Assembly (NCBI GenBank): GCA_945903445.1
Contig: CAMDNZ010000011.1
Span: 14,545 to 78,544, forward strand
Direction: 5' to 3'
Origin: Bordetella parapertussis
Lineage (GTDB): Bacteria; Pseudomonadota; Gammaproteobacteria; Burkholderiales; Burkholderiaceae_B
DNA length: 64,000 nt
Shown here: piece after piece, positions 8,299 to 17,600 of the stretch
Layout: each line of letters starts with the position of its first letter
Numbering within the stretch: the stretch's first letter is position 1
The notes under the pieces: model-generated
Database searches by the model: none
Told to the model about the DNA's origin: nothing
What the model saw: only the letters and a program-made list of their open reading frames with translations
Program-made: the position numbers and the translations under genes

Positions 8299-9522
8299 AT
8301 GACACTTGCCGCCTCTACTGTCCCTGCTGCGCGCTCTGCGCCGCGATTCGGGCTTCCCGGCGCAGGTGCCGCGCTGGCGCTGATCGTCGGTACAGCCATG
8401 CTCGGTCTGACCTATGGCACCAAGCAAGGCGCCTTGTTTCTGGTGGGCGGCGCATTAGGTATTTCGCTCTATCATGCCTCATTCGGTTTTACGTCCGCCT
8501 GGCGTGTGTTCATCGTCGATGGTCGTGGCCGAGGATTGCGAGTGCAGATGATTCTGCTGGCGCTGGCTGTCGTTCTTTTCTTTCCGCCGCTGGCCGCCGG
8601 TACGCTTTTCGGGCAAGAAGTGCGCGGTCTGGTATCGCCGCTCGGCACGTCGGTCATCGTCGGTGCATTCATGTTCGGCATCGGCATGCAGCTGGGCGGC
8701 GGCTGCGCGTCGGGCACGCTGTTCACCGCAGGCGGTGGCAATGCCCGCATGCTGATCACACTGTTGTTCTTCATCATCGGATCGGTGGTCGCCACCATTC
8801 ATTTCGACTGGTGGCTGGCACTGCCTTCGCTCCCCCCCACTTCCTTAGTATCGACGCTGGGTGCCCCGCTAGGTATCGCCGTGTCGTTCGCGCTGTTCGC
8901 CGCCATCGCAGCAGTGACGGTTGCCGTCGAGAAACGTCGCCATGGCGCGCTCGAACAGGCGGCAACGTCGAATCGGGCTGGCCCGTCGCGATTCCTGCAC
9001 GGTCCGTGGCCCATGGTATGGGGTGCGGTCGCACTGGCTTTGCTCAACTTCGCCACCCTGGCCTTGGCCGGTCGCCCGTGGGGTGTCACCTCGGCGTTCG
9101 CACTGTGGGGCGCTAAAGGCGCACCGATGCTGGGCATCGACCCGACCGCCTGGGCCTACTGGCAGGCCCCCGGCAATGCGCGCGCATTGAGCGAAAGCGT
9201 GTTTGCCGACATCACCTCGGTCATGGACTTCGGCATCATTGCCGGTGCCATGCTGGCCGCAGCGCTGGCCGGTCGTTTCGCACCCAACCTGACGATTCCG
9301 GCGCGTTCGATTCTGGCCGCCGTAGTAGGTGGACTGCTGCTGGGCTATGGTGCTCGGATCGCTTATGGCTGCAACATCGGGGCGTACTTCTCGGGTATCG
9401 CATCGGGCAGTCTGCACGGCTGGCTGTGGTTGATCGCGGCCTTCGCGGGCAACGTGGTCGGGGTGCGTCTGCGCCCGTGGTTCTTCATGGAACGCAGAGC
9501 GGTCTCGCGCGCCGACGGCTGA
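8299..9522 (+). CDS. YeeE/YedE-family transporter (thiosulfate/sulfur-compound uptake)
   Basis: Integral membrane protein of 407 residues with about ten hydrophobic segments and two internal halves. Each half carries the conserved cysteine-containing motif of the family: GGGCASGTL (Cys136) and YGCNIGAYFSG (Cys358). Characterised members of the family (TsuA) import thiosulfate by a cysteine relay, so inner-membrane transport of a reduced sulfur compound is likely; the substrate here is inferred. It is followed after one base by the next gene, so the two probably form an operon. Confidence 0.85.
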   Translation: MTLAASTVPAARSAPRFGLPGAGAALALIVGTAMLGLTYGTKQGALFLVGGALGISLYHASFGFTSAWRVFIVDGRGRGLRVQMILLALAVVLFFPPLAAGTLFGQEVRGLVSPLGTSVIVGAFMFGIGMQLGGGCASGTLFTAGGGNARMLITLLFFIIGSVVATIHFDWWLALPSLPPTSLVSTLGAPLGIAVSFALFAAIAAVTVAVEKRRHGALEQAATSNRAGPSRFLHGPWPMVWGAVALALLNFATLALAGRPWGVTSAFALWGAKGAPMLGIDPTAWAYWQAPGNARALSESVFADITSVMDFGIIAGAMLAAALAGRFAPNLTIPARSILAAVVGGLLLGYGARIAYGCNIGAYFSGIASGSLHGWLWLIAAFAGNVVGVRLRPWFFMERRAVSRADG

Positions 9523-9523
9523 T

Positions 9524-10795
9524 ATGGCCGCCCGCTATCGGCTGGCCCTACACCATTCGCTGGACGATATCGATCCGGCGCAATGGGACGCATGGGTGGG
9601 CGACGACCCATTCATGCGCCATGGCGTTCTGCAAGCCTTGCACCAGACGGGGTGTGCTTCGCCGCGCACAGGTTGGACCCCGCTGGTGCTGGCGCTACAC
9701 GATGCAGGCGGGCTTGGACAAACCAACGAACCCAGACCGATGGCGCACGACACTGCCGAACCCGAGGCAAAGGAAGACGGCAACGCCGATAACAACGATG
9801 CGCCACACGAAGCAAGCCATACGCCTGCGGGCAACGCGCCACTGATCGGTGCGATGCTGCTGTATGCCAAGCGCCACTCCCGCGGCGAATACGTATTCGA
9901 TCACGCGTGGGCCGATGCGTACGCTCGTCACGGCCTGAACTATTACCCCAAGTTGCTCTGTGCGGTGCCCTTCACGCCGGTAGCCGGCCCACGTCTGCTT
10001 GCCGATACACACGATGCTCGGGTCGCACTGGCGCGCGCCGCCATCCATCTGGCCGACCAAAACGGCCTGTCGTCGGTCCATGTACTGTTTCCGTGCGACG
10101 ACGATCTGAACGCCTTGCGTGCAGCGGGCTATATGCTGCGTCAGGATATCCAGTTTCATTGGCGCAATGCGGACTATACCGACATGAGCGATTTCCTAGC
10201 GACCCTGTCGCACGACAAGCGCAAGAAAATACTGCAGGACCGCAAACGCGTCGCGCGTGCCGAGGTGAGTTTCGAATGGCGAACCGGCGCCGCCATTACG
10301 GCTAGCGACCTCGATTTCTTCTACGACTGCTATGCGCTGACCTACCGGCAGCACGGCAATGCACCCTATCTGTCGCGCGAAGCCTTCGACCGGATGGCCA
10401 CTGCCCTGCCCGATCACCTGGTTCTCGTACTTGCAAAGCGCAATGGCACACCTATCGCCGCCGCGCTGAACGTACGCAGCGGCGACCGTCTATATGGCCG
10501 TTATTGGGGCGCACTGGAGTTCGTATCGGGCCTGCATTTCGAAACCTGCTATCTGCAAGGCATCGAGTATGCGATTGCACATGATTTGAGCGTGTTCGAA
10601 GGCGGCGCGCAAGGCGAGCACAAAATGGCGCGCGGGTTGTTGCCAGTTGCCACCCACTCGGCGCATTGGGTGGTCGATCGCCGTTTCGCTGCTGCCATCG
10701 ACGATTTTCTGAACGCCGAAGCGGCAGCGGTCAATCGCTATCAGGACGAACTTCAGGACCACAGCCCCTTCAAGACCAGAATTGCGCCCGAATGA
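9524..10795 (+). CDS. COG3146/DUF482 acyltransferase-like (GNAT/FemAB-type) protein
   Basis: The 423-residue protein has the family signatures PFMRHGVLQAL, KRHSRGEYVFDHAWADAY, YYPKLLCAVPFTPV and, near the C-terminus, FEGGAQGEHKMARGL. These place it among GNAT-fold proteins of COG3146, distantly related to peptidoglycan FemAB transferases. Biochemical role is not established for the family. Odd: residues about 65-105 are an acidic, low-complexity insertion (EPEAKEDGNADNNDAPHE) that splits the usually compact stretch before GAMLLYAKRHS. The start lies one base beyond the stop of the YeeE-family gene. Confidence 0.8.
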   Translation: MAARYRLALHHSLDDIDPAQWDAWVGDDPFMRHGVLQALHQTGCASPRTGWTPLVLALHDAGGLGQTNEPRPMAHDTAEPEAKEDGNADNNDAPHEASHTPAGNAPLIGAMLLYAKRHSRGEYVFDHAWADAYARHGLNYYPKLLCAVPFTPVAGPRLLADTHDARVALARAAIHLADQNGLSSVHVLFPCDDDLNALRAAGYMLRQDIQFHWRNADYTDMSDFLATLSHDKRKKILQDRKRVARAEVSFEWRTGAAITASDLDFFYDCYALTYRQHGNAPYLSREAFDRMATALPDHLVLVLAKRNGTPIAAALNVRSGDRLYGRYWGALEFVSGLHFETCYLQGIEYAIAHDLSVFEGGAQGEHKMARGLLPVATHSAHWVVDRRFAAAIDDFLNAEAAAVNRYQDELQDHSPFKTRIAPE

Positions 10796-11102
10796 CGCGG
10801 TAAATCTGTTACTCGGATCGATCATTCCGACTCAAAGCATTGCTCAGTTGTAACACTGCTAACTGCGTGAGCGCGCGTCATCGAACGCCTGACGGACCCC
10901 CTGTCGCGCCGCTTTCCCATACAGGCCGGGACGCCCCCCCTGTGGCGCACCCAGAATCGCCTGAAAACCGCATGAATAAAGGCTCGGGAGACGTTACATT
11001 TTGCCGATAAGCAGCTTTGACGGGGTTATCCCCTAGGCGTAAGGTGGTGCCAAGAATTTTCATACGGGACGGCATCGAAGCCGGATAGAGGAGTAAACAA
11101 CC

Positions 11103-11267
11103 ATGCTGCATTACGCCATTGTATTTTTCATCATTGCCATTATCGCTGCCGTGTTCGGCTTCGGCGGTATTGCAGCCGGTGCCGCCGGTATCGCCAAGAT
11201 CCTGTTCTATATCTTCTTGGTGTTGGCCGTCCTGTCAATTCTCAGCGGCATGTTCCGCAAGAAATAA
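11103..11267 (+). CDS. YtjA-family small membrane protein (DUF1328)
   Basis: A 54-residue protein, MLHYAIVFFIIAIIAAVF then GFGGIAAGAAGIAKILF and a C-terminal FRKK. Two hydrophobic helices with the FGFGGIA motif are typical of the YtjA/DUF1328 inner-membrane peptides, whose function is unknown and which often sit next to BON-domain or stress genes, as here. A strong ribosome site GAGGAG lies 10 bases before the ATG. The 307-base gap before it (10796-11102) has no gene I recognise and presumably holds the promoter. Confidence 0.85.
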   Translation: MLHYAIVFFIIAIIAAVFGFGGIAAGAAGIAKILFYIFLVLAVLSILSGMFRKK

Positions 11268-11296
11268 ACCTTTTTATCACCCGCTAGGAGCACACT

Positions 11297-11638
11297 ATGA
11301 AAGCAAAACAATGGATGTCGGCCGCCGTTATCGGCCTGACCGCAGCTTCGTTCGGCGCCCCGGCCTTGGCTGACCATCACCAAAACAAAGACAAGCAATC
11401 GGTCGGTGAATACACTTCCGATGCGATGATCACGACCAAGGTGAAAGCGGCTATCGTCGCCGAAAAGAACCTCAGCGCCCTGGACGTGGCGGCCGAAACC
11501 AACAAAGGTGTCGTGACGCTGACGGGCACGGTCGCCACCGCCGCTCAAGCCGACAACGCCGCTCGCGTTGCACGTAGCGTCGAAGGCGTGAAGCAAGTCG
11601 AGAACAAAGTGACAGTGGATGCCAGCAAGGCCAAGTAA
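11297..11638 (+). CDS. BON-domain periplasmic protein (OsmY-like)
   Basis: A 113-residue protein with signal peptide (MKAKQWMSAAVIGLTAAS, cleavage after ALA near residue 25) and one BON domain: SDAMITTKVKAAIVAEKNLSALDV, GVVTLTGTVAT, ARSVEGVKQVENKVTV. BON proteins associate with membranes and are frequently induced by osmotic or envelope stress. AGGAG precedes the start. It is probably cotranscribed with the YtjA-type peptide 29 bases upstream. Confidence 0.9.
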   Translation: MKAKQWMSAAVIGLTAASFGAPALADHHQNKDKQSVGEYTSDAMITTKVKAAIVAEKNLSALDVAAETNKGVVTLTGTVATAAQADNAARVARSVEGVKQVENKVTVDASKAK

Positions 11639-11674
11639 GCCTTTGGTCGCAACTTATCGCTTTGTCTGAAAAAG

Positions 11675-11704
11675 AAAACCGCGTCTCGTTCGAGGCGCGG
11701 TTTT
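11675..11704. terminator. Bidirectional terminator between BON gene and phaR
   Basis: AAAACCGCGTCTCG pairs with CGAGGCGCGGTTTT with one G-T wobble and a two-base loop. A/T runs on both sides make it usable in both directions, fitting the convergent genes it separates. Confidence 0.9.
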
Positions 11705-11713
11705 GTTTCGTTC

Positions 11714-12280
11714 TTACTTACCGCGCGAGCCAGTGCCAGGCGGATTGAATGGAAAGTTGGAGAACATCGATCGGGTTTGATCTTGCATCTGATCCTGCAT
11801 TTGCACGAACAGGTTTTTGCTCTGGTCGATGTAGCTATTCATCATGTTTTGCAGCATCGGCGTCTGCACATTCATGAACTGGGCCCAGGCTTCGGGACCG
11901 AACTGCGGACCGCCGTACAAGCCCTTGGATTGTTCGGCCATGCGATCCTGGATCTCGATGAACGCCTGGATGTTCTTCTCCAGGTAAGAGCCCATAATGC
12001 CCTGCATGGCGTGCCCATAGAAGCGGATGATTTGCGCCAACATCGGAGCCGAAAACATCGGAGCCCCCTCGCTCTCTTCTTCCAGAATGATCTGAAGCAG
12101 AATGCTGCGCGTCAGGTCGGCCCCCGATTTGGCATCCACCACTTGGAATACCTCATGTGCCAGCACCAGTTGTTTGACGTCGGCCAAGGTGATGTACGTG
12201 CTGGTTTGAGTATCATACAGACGGCGGTTGGGATATTTTTTTATGAGCCGCTCGGTGGCGCTTTTTTTAGCTTGGGTCAT
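11714..12280 (-). CDS. phaR: Polyhydroxyalkanoate synthesis repressor PhaR
   Basis: DNA- and PHB-binding repressor that controls phasin and PHA genes. The 188-residue protein has the N-terminal DNA-binding region with RLIKKYPNRRLYDTQTSTYITL, followed by two PHB-accumulation-regulatory segments (DLTRSILLQIILEEE, MLAQIIRFYGHAMQG) and a Gln/Met-rich tail. The frame is open further upstream, but the ATG at 12280 has AGGA ahead of it and matches family N-termini. It lies downstream of phaB, in the order phaC-phaB-phaR. Confidence 0.93.
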   Translation of the reverse strand: MTQAKKSATERLIKKYPNRRLYDTQTSTYITLADVKQLVLAHEVFQVVDAKSGADLTRSILLQIILEEESEGAPMFSAPMLAQIIRFYGHAMQGIMGSYLEKNIQAFIEIQDRMAEQSKGLYGGPQFGPEAWAQFMNVQTPMLQNMMNSYIDQSKNLFVQMQDQMQDQTRSMFSNFPFNPPGTGSRGK

Positions 12281-12329
12281 AGCTGTCCTAATGTCTCCGG
12301 TCGTTCCTGCGCCACAGTGTGCACGCGCA

Positions 12330-13067
12330 TCATCCCATGTGCAAGCCGCCATTTAGCGAAAAATCGGCGCCGGTCGAAAATCCCGACTCGTCCGATGCCA
12401 ACCACGACACGATAGATGCAATTTCTTCCGGCGTTCCCAAACGGCGCACCGGAATGGTGTCGACAATTTTTTCCAGCACATCGGGCCGGATCGAACGCAC
12501 CATGTCGGTTCCGATATAACCCGGCGAAATGGTGTTGACCGTGACACCCTTGCTGGCCACTTCTTGCGCCAAAGCCATGGTGAACCCATGGATACCGGCC
12601 TTAGCCGTCGAATAATTGGTCTGACCGAACTGGCCCTTCTGCCCGTTGACCGAGCTGATATTGATGATGCGCCCCCACTGGCGCTCGACCATGCCTTCCA
12701 GGACCTGTTTGGTCACGTTGAACAGGCTATTGAGATTGGTGTCCATCACCGTCCGCCAATCGTCCAGCGTCATTTTGCGAAAGAGTCCATCGCGTGTAAT
12801 GCCGGCGTTGTTGACCAACACGTCGATCGGCCCCAGTTCGGCCACGACCCGCCCGAACGCGGCTTCGGTCGAATCCCAATCGGCCACGTTGCCCACCGAC
12901 GCGTAAAAGGTGAAGCCTTGCGCAGCCTGCTCGTCCAACCATTGCTTGTCGTTACGGCTCGGCCCGCAGCCAGCGACCACTCGGAATCCGTCACGGGCCA
13001 AACGCTGACAGATAGAGGTGCCAATACCGCCCATACCGCCTGTCACATACGCTACCTTCGCTGCCAT
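12330..13067 (-). CDS. phaB: Acetoacetyl-CoA reductase PhaB
   Basis: Short-chain dehydrogenase using NADPH to make (R)-3-hydroxybutyryl-CoA, the PHB monomer. 245 residues, with the nucleotide motif TGGMGGIG near residue 8, NNAGITRDGLFRKM, the catalytic Ser-Tyr-Lys set (NISSVNGQKGQFGQTNYSTAK) and IRPDVLEKIVDTIPVRRLG, typical of PhaB rather than FabG. The chosen ATG has AGGAGA about 7 bases upstream. It lies between phaC and phaR; no thiolase gene (phaA) accompanies them here. Confidence 0.92.
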   Translation of the reverse strand: MAAKVAYVTGGMGGIGTSICQRLARDGFRVVAGCGPSRNDKQWLDEQAAQGFTFYASVGNVADWDSTEAAFGRVVAELGPIDVLVNNAGITRDGLFRKMTLDDWRTVMDTNLNSLFNVTKQVLEGMVERQWGRIINISSVNGQKGQFGQTNYSTAKAGIHGFTMALAQEVASKGVTVNTISPGYIGTDMVRSIRPDVLEKIVDTIPVRRLGTPEEIASIVSWLASDESGFSTGADFSLNGGLHMG

Positions 13068-13177
13068 CCCTTGTCTCCTATGCTCGTTTTTTGCCTGGAT
13101 GATGGTGTGCGATACCATCGCAGGACGCCCTGCGGCTTACCTTAACAGAGCGATGCCCTATCGCGTGGCGCCGACTA

Positions 13178-14806
13178 TCAAATTCTTACCTTTACATAGC
13201 GCCCGGGCGCCGGCTCGATCTCGGGCCATGTGTCGCTACCCAGGCGATTCGGCGGCTGCCGACGTCGACCCGAGTGCTTGCCAAGCCATGCATGCCAATT
13301 CGGCCACCAACTGCCCGCGGTCTCGTCGGCCCGATCCAGCCAAGCGACAGGATCGCTCGGCAAGGCTGCGGTCGTCGTGGCGGGATCGGACCAGTAGCTG
13401 CGTCGCTGCTTGGCCGGCGGATTCACGACGCCAGCGATGTGACCGGATGCGCCCAACACGAAACGCTCGACTCGCGGCAACAGCCCAGTGGATGCGTAGG
13501 CCGAGCTCCACGGGACGATGTGATCTTCGCGCGAACCGAACAGATAAGTCGGTATGTCGAGACTGGACAAATCGATCGCGGCATCGCCGACACGTACCCG
13601 TCCCGGCTGACAAAGGTTGTTTTCGAGATAGGTATTGCGGAAATACCAAGCGAAGAACGGGCCGGGCAAATTGGTAGGATCGGCGTTCCAATACAACAGG
13701 TCGAAGGGAGGCGGGGTTTCGCCCTTAAGATAGTTGCTGACCACATAATTCCAGACCAGTTCGTTTGGACGCAAGAAAGCAAATGTGGTCGCCAACTCGT
13801 TGCCCCACATCAAACCACCAGCACCGATAGCACGCTCGCGCAAGGCGGCATGGGCCTCGTCGACGAACACGTCCAGCACACCGGTGTCTCGAAAATCCAG
13901 CAGTGTGGTCAACAAAGTCAGCGCCCGCACCGGTCGCCGACCCCGTGCATGCGCCAATGCCAGCGCCGATGCCAGCAAAGTGCCACCCACGCAGAATCCA
14001 AGCGCATTGATCTGCTTCTGGCCGGATATTTCCTGCACCACCGCGACCGCGCGCAAGACCGCATCGTTCAGATAATCGGTCCAGGTGGCGGTATGAATGC
14101 CGTCCTTGTCGCCCGCCAAGGGATTACGCCAGGAGATCGCATACACCGTGAATCCCGCGGCCACCGCATGGCCGATGAAGGAATTCGCGGGCTGCAAATC
14201 GAGGACGTAAAACTTATTGATATTGGGCGGCACCACCAGCAGCGGCACCGTATGCACGGTAGGTGTGGTCGGCGAATATTGAATGAGCTGGAACAACGTG
14301 TTCTCGAAGACGACCGCGCCCGGCGTCGTCGCCAGATTGCGACCGACTTCGAATTGAGTCTCGTCGGTTTGGGTGATGCGGCCCCGGCCCAGATCGTTCA
14401 CCAGATTCGACAGCCCCATATCCATCGCCCGTCCCGCCGACGCGACGATGCTGGCCTGGGCTTCCGGATTGGTCGCCAGATAGTTTGAGGGCGACAGCGC
14501 ATCGACCCATTGCATGACGGCGAAGCGCAAGCGCTCGCGCGCCGGCCCCTCGTGCACAACGGCATCCACCATATCGAGCATGGTGCGTGCAGACAGCAGA
14601 TAGGCGTGTGCCATCAACAGATGATGAGCACTACCTGACCATTCCTCGCTTTTGAAACGGCGATCATTCAGCGGAGAAAGGCGACCGGCACGGTGCTCGT
14701 CGAGCAGGCGTGCCCACTCTTGCGAGAAACGTTGCTGAAGACCCGCCATGACATCGGGCGCGATATCCAACGGTCCCGTTGGAAACAGCGTTTTGGAGGA
14801 AGACAA
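13178..14806 (-). CDS. phaC: Class I poly(3-hydroxyalkanoate) synthase
   Basis: Polymerises hydroxyacyl-CoA to PHA at the granule surface. The 542-residue protein has an alpha/beta-hydrolase catalytic domain with the lipase-like box GFCVGG (nucleophile Cys272), Asp428 in REDHIVPW and His456 in SGHIAGVVNPP, the complete triad. Length and the N-terminal region (SPLNDRRFKSEEW) fit class I enzymes that work without PhaE or PhaR subunits. The gap to phaB is 110 bases and pgeF lies 69 bases upstream, all leftward. Confidence 0.95.
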   Translation of the reverse strand: MSSSKTLFPTGPLDIAPDVMAGLQQRFSQEWARLLDEHRAGRLSPLNDRRFKSEEWSGSAHHLLMAHAYLLSARTMLDMVDAVVHEGPARERLRFAVMQWVDALSPSNYLATNPEAQASIVASAGRAMDMGLSNLVNDLGRGRITQTDETQFEVGRNLATTPGAVVFENTLFQLIQYSPTTPTVHTVPLLVVPPNINKFYVLDLQPANSFIGHAVAAGFTVYAISWRNPLAGDKDGIHTATWTDYLNDAVLRAVAVVQEISGQKQINALGFCVGGTLLASALALAHARGRRPVRALTLLTTLLDFRDTGVLDVFVDEAHAALRERAIGAGGLMWGNELATTFAFLRPNELVWNYVVSNYLKGETPPPFDLLYWNADPTNLPGPFFAWYFRNTYLENNLCQPGRVRVGDAAIDLSSLDIPTYLFGSREDHIVPWSSAYASTGLLPRVERFVLGASGHIAGVVNPPAKQRRSYWSDPATTTAALPSDPVAWLDRADETAGSWWPNWHAWLGKHSGRRRQPPNRLGSDTWPEIEPAPGRYVKVRI

Positions 14807-14875
14807 AGGTACTCCGGGCGAACGGCAGGATCGGGAAATAATGCCCGCCGCGCGCGCCGCTTGTCAATGCAGGCG

Positions 14876-15640
14876 CTAGTCCAACCAGGCCAGCAAGGCC
14901 ATGCGGCCCGTACGGCCATCGCGACGGTACGAAAAGAAGCTATCCGGTTCGCTCGCTGTGCACTGCCTGGCCAGCACCACGTTTTGCACACCCATGCGCC
15001 GCAAGCGCCGCTCGGCCAGTGCAGGTAAATCGCAGCACCATTTTTGCGCCTGGCCGTCGCATACCCGAAAGCATTGCGCGGCAAGCGGATCGTCCGACAC
15101 GTAGGCGTCATAGACTTCGGCCCCCACTTCGAATGCGTCCGGCCCGATGCTCGGCCCTACCCAGGCACACCAGGCGTCGTTCTTGGCTGTGCGGCGCTGC
15201 ATGACACCCAGGGTTTGTTCGAGCACCCCGGCGGCCAAGCCACGCCATCCGGCATGCGCCACGCCCAGAACGGTGCCGGTCGAGTTGGTCAGCATCACAG
15301 GCAGACAATCGGCCACCATGATGGCCAGCACCTGGCCCCGACGTTGCGTGACGGCGGCATCGGCCACGGGGGCCACGTCGTCCGGTCCGCTCAATGCGCC
15401 GGCACCGGTATCGGCTTGCAACACATCGACGCCATGCACCTGCTGCAACCACAGCGGCACTTCCGGCAGCATCCGAACGAGACGGCGGCGGTTTTCGTCG
15501 ACCGCTTCCGGCGCATCGCCCACGTGCAATCCCAAATTGAGCGAGTGATAAGGCGGGCGGCTCACGCCCCCGGATCGAGTCGTGAAAAGGCTGTGCACGC
15601 CCGGCCAGGCAGGCCCTTCGATGACAATCGGTCTCACCAT
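14876..15640 (-). CDS. pgeF: Peptidoglycan editing factor PgeF / YfiH-type laccase-domain protein
   Basis: A 254-residue protein of the YfiH/DUF152 family with the zinc-binding residues in VHGVDV (His69), ADCLPV (Cys112) and VAHAGWRG (His129), and SYRRDGRTGRMA near the C-terminus. Family members remove wrongly incorporated L-Ser from peptidoglycan precursors and have purine nucleoside phosphorylase activity in vitro; the name 'polyphenol oxidase' is historical. It overlaps the end of rluD by 7 bases, the usual rluD-pgeF coupling. Confidence 0.92.
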   Translation of the reverse strand: MVRPIVIEGPAWPGVHSLFTTRSGGVSRPPYHSLNLGLHVGDAPEAVDENRRRLVRMLPEVPLWLQQVHGVDVLQADTGAGALSGPDDVAPVADAAVTQRRGQVLAIMVADCLPVMLTNSTGTVLGVAHAGWRGLAAGVLEQTLGVMQRRTAKNDAWCAWVGPSIGPDAFEVGAEVYDAYVSDDPLAAQCFRVCDGQAQKWCCDLPALAERRLRRMGVQNVVLARQCTASEPDSFFSYRRDGRTGRMALLAWLD

Positions 15641-16587
15641 ACGATGGCGTCCAGCACCGCATTCATGTCATCCGGCAGCGGGGCTTCGCAGCTGACGGTA
15701 TCGCCATTGGCCGGATCGACGAAGCTCAGACGCCGGGCATGCAACATTTGCCGTCGCGCCGGCGGCAGCGTCCGGCCGCCGTAAAGCGTATCGCCCAACA
15801 GGGGATGGTTCAGACTGGCCAGATGGACCCGGATCTGATGGGTACGCCCGGTTTCCAGGCGGCAGGCCAATTGGGTAATGCCGGCATCGTCCAAGCGCCC
15901 TACCCGCTCGGTAATGTAATGCGTAACCGCAGGTTTGGGCGCGATGGGCCGCTCGACCGCCATGCGAACCGGCACGCGCGGATCTCGACCGATGGGGCTG
16001 TCGACTGTTCCGCTGGCTAGCGTTTGACCATGCACCAGGGCCACGTACTCGCGGCCCATACTGCGAGCCTGCAACTGGCGCACCAAATGTGTTTGAGCCG
16101 TGTCGGTTCGTGCGACGACCAGCAAACCCGTCGTGTCTTTGTCCAACCGATGAACGATACCCGCGCGCGCCACCTGGGCCAGCTCGGGAAAGCGATGCAG
16201 CAAGCCGTTAAGCAAGGTACCTTGCCAGTTGCCCGCACCAGGATGGGTCACTAGTCCTGCCGGCTTGTTGACTACGATCCACTCGGCGCTTTCGCGCACG
16301 ACCCCGAAATCGACCGCTTGGGCGACGAATGCGTTGGCTTCGGGTGGCGTCTGCGGCCAGACGAGCAGGCTATCGCCCTCACGAACGAGTTGACGCAGCC
16401 TGGCGGGACGGTCGTTAACGTGTACGAAACCGTCTTCGATCCAGCCGGCAAGCCGGTTGCGGCTGTGCTCGGGCAGCAGGCTGGCGAGCACCTTGTCTAG
16501 CCGCTCGGCGAAAACGCCATCGGGTACGGTGAGCAGCAAGGGCTCGTCGTCGGACGGCGTCTCGCCCGGGGCAATCGAATCGAACAT
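15634..16587 (-). CDS. rluD: 23S rRNA pseudouridine synthase RluD
   Basis: Makes pseudouridines in helix 69 of 23S rRNA. It has an N-terminal S4 RNA-binding region (RLDKVLASLLPEHSRNRLAGWIEDG) and the RluA-type catalytic motif AGIVHRLDKDTTGLLV with the nucleophile Asp, plus ETGRTHQIRVHLA near the end. Length is 317 residues from the ATG at 16587; ATGs at 16599 and 16617 are alternatives and none has a convincing ribosome site. The frame stays open far upstream into bamD antisense, which is a shadow. It is divergent from bamD. Confidence 0.93.
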   Translation of the reverse strand: MFDSIAPGETPSDDEPLLLTVPDGVFAERLDKVLASLLPEHSRNRLAGWIEDGFVHVNDRPARLRQLVREGDSLLVWPQTPPEANAFVAQAVDFGVVRESAEWIVVNKPAGLVTHPGAGNWQGTLLNGLLHRFPELAQVARAGIVHRLDKDTTGLLVVARTDTAQTHLVRQLQARSMGREYVALVHGQTLASGTVDSPIGRDPRVPVRMAVERPIAPKPAVTHYITERVGRLDDAGITQLACRLETGRTHQIRVHLASLNHPLLGDTLYGGRTLPPARRQMLHARRLSFVDPANGDTVSCEAPLPDDMNAVLDAIVW

Positions 16588-16598
16588 GGAACAGGTCA

Positions 16599-16604
16599 TA
16601 TAAT
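16599..16604 (+). promoter_or_regulatory. Consensus -10 hexamer, probable bamD promoter
   Basis: A perfect TATAAT 38 bases before the bamD GTG, within the narrow rluD/bamD divergent gap. The -35 position shows only a weak match (TCGAAT). Its presence favours the shorter rluD start at 16587. Confidence 0.5.
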
Positions 16605-16641
16605 CAGCGAACGCCATGCTACCACCAAGGATACAGCCGTC

Positions 16642-17517
16642 GTGACTTCTGCATTTCCCACTCTTGTGCCGCGTGCCCTTACGGCCCCGGCCCGGCACGC
16701 CGCGATCCGCCGCGCGCTGACCCTCGTGTTTGTCCTGCTGGCCCTGGCATTGACGCTTGCCGGCTGCGCGGGCAACACGGCCAAGATCGATCCCACCGCC
16801 GGTTGGAGCGCCGAACAGTTGTACGCCGATGCCCGCAGCGAAATCGATGCAGGCAACTGGACCAACGCCCGCGAGCGCCTGACGGCCATCGAGTCGCGTT
16901 ACCCCTTCAGCATCCACGCGCAGCAAGCGCTGATGGAATTGGCCTACGTAAACTGGAAAGATGGCGAGAACGAGCAGGCGCTGGCCACCATCGACCGCTT
17001 CCAGCAACAGTTCCCGAGTCATCCCGGAACCGACTACATGTTGTATTTGCGCGGTCTGGTGAACTTCACCCCGGCCAGCGCCTTCATGGCCAACCTGACC
17101 GGTCAGGATCCGGCCGAACGCGATCCAAAGGGTCTGCGCGCGTCTTACGATGCGTTCAGCGAACTGGTCACGCGCTACCCCGGCAGCACCTACGCACCCG
17201 ATGCGCAGGCGCGAATGAACTGGCTGGTCAACACCATCGCCATGAACGAGGTGTTCGTCGCCCGTTACTACTACGAGCGTGGCGCCTACATCGCGGCCGT
17301 CAACCGGGCGCAGATCGTGATTACCGATTTCGAGGGCGTTGCAGCCAACGAACAGGCGCTCTACGTCATGATGATGTCCTACGAGAAGCTAGGCATGGCC
17401 GACCTGCGTGCCGACACCGAGCGCGTGTTGGACCAAAACTTCCCCAACAGCACCATTAAGGCAAACGGTTTCGCCGCACCCGATAAACCCTGGTGGAATC
17501 CGAGCGGCTGGCTCTGA
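16642..17517 (+). CDS. bamD: Outer membrane protein assembly factor BamD (lipoprotein)
   Basis: Essential lipoprotein of the BAM complex that folds outer membrane beta-barrel proteins. The 291-residue precursor has a long N-region, a hydrophobic stretch and lipobox LAGC with lipidated Cys42, then five TPR-like repeats (LYADARSEIDAGNWTNARE, ALMELAYVNWKDGENEQA, YLRGLVNF, FSELVTRYPGSTYAPDAQAR). The start is GTG; the unusually long segment before the signal helix means the true start might be slightly downstream. Divergent from rluD, a conserved arrangement in beta-proteobacteria. Confidence 0.95.
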   Translation: MTSAFPTLVPRALTAPARHAAIRRALTLVFVLLALALTLAGCAGNTAKIDPTAGWSAEQLYADARSEIDAGNWTNARERLTAIESRYPFSIHAQQALMELAYVNWKDGENEQALATIDRFQQQFPSHPGTDYMLYLRGLVNFTPASAFMANLTGQDPAERDPKGLRASYDAFSELVTRYPGSTYAPDAQARMNWLVNTIAMNEVFVARYYYERGAYIAAVNRAQIVITDFEGVAANEQALYVMMMSYEKLGMADLRADTERVLDQNFPNSTIKANGFAAPDKPWWNPSGWL

Positions 17518-17600
17518 AGCGGAAGCGGCCCGAAGGTTCAGGCCGCCAGCTCGGACGACGCTCATGCCTCACCAAGCCTGGGGCCGCATGCTCGCAATAT

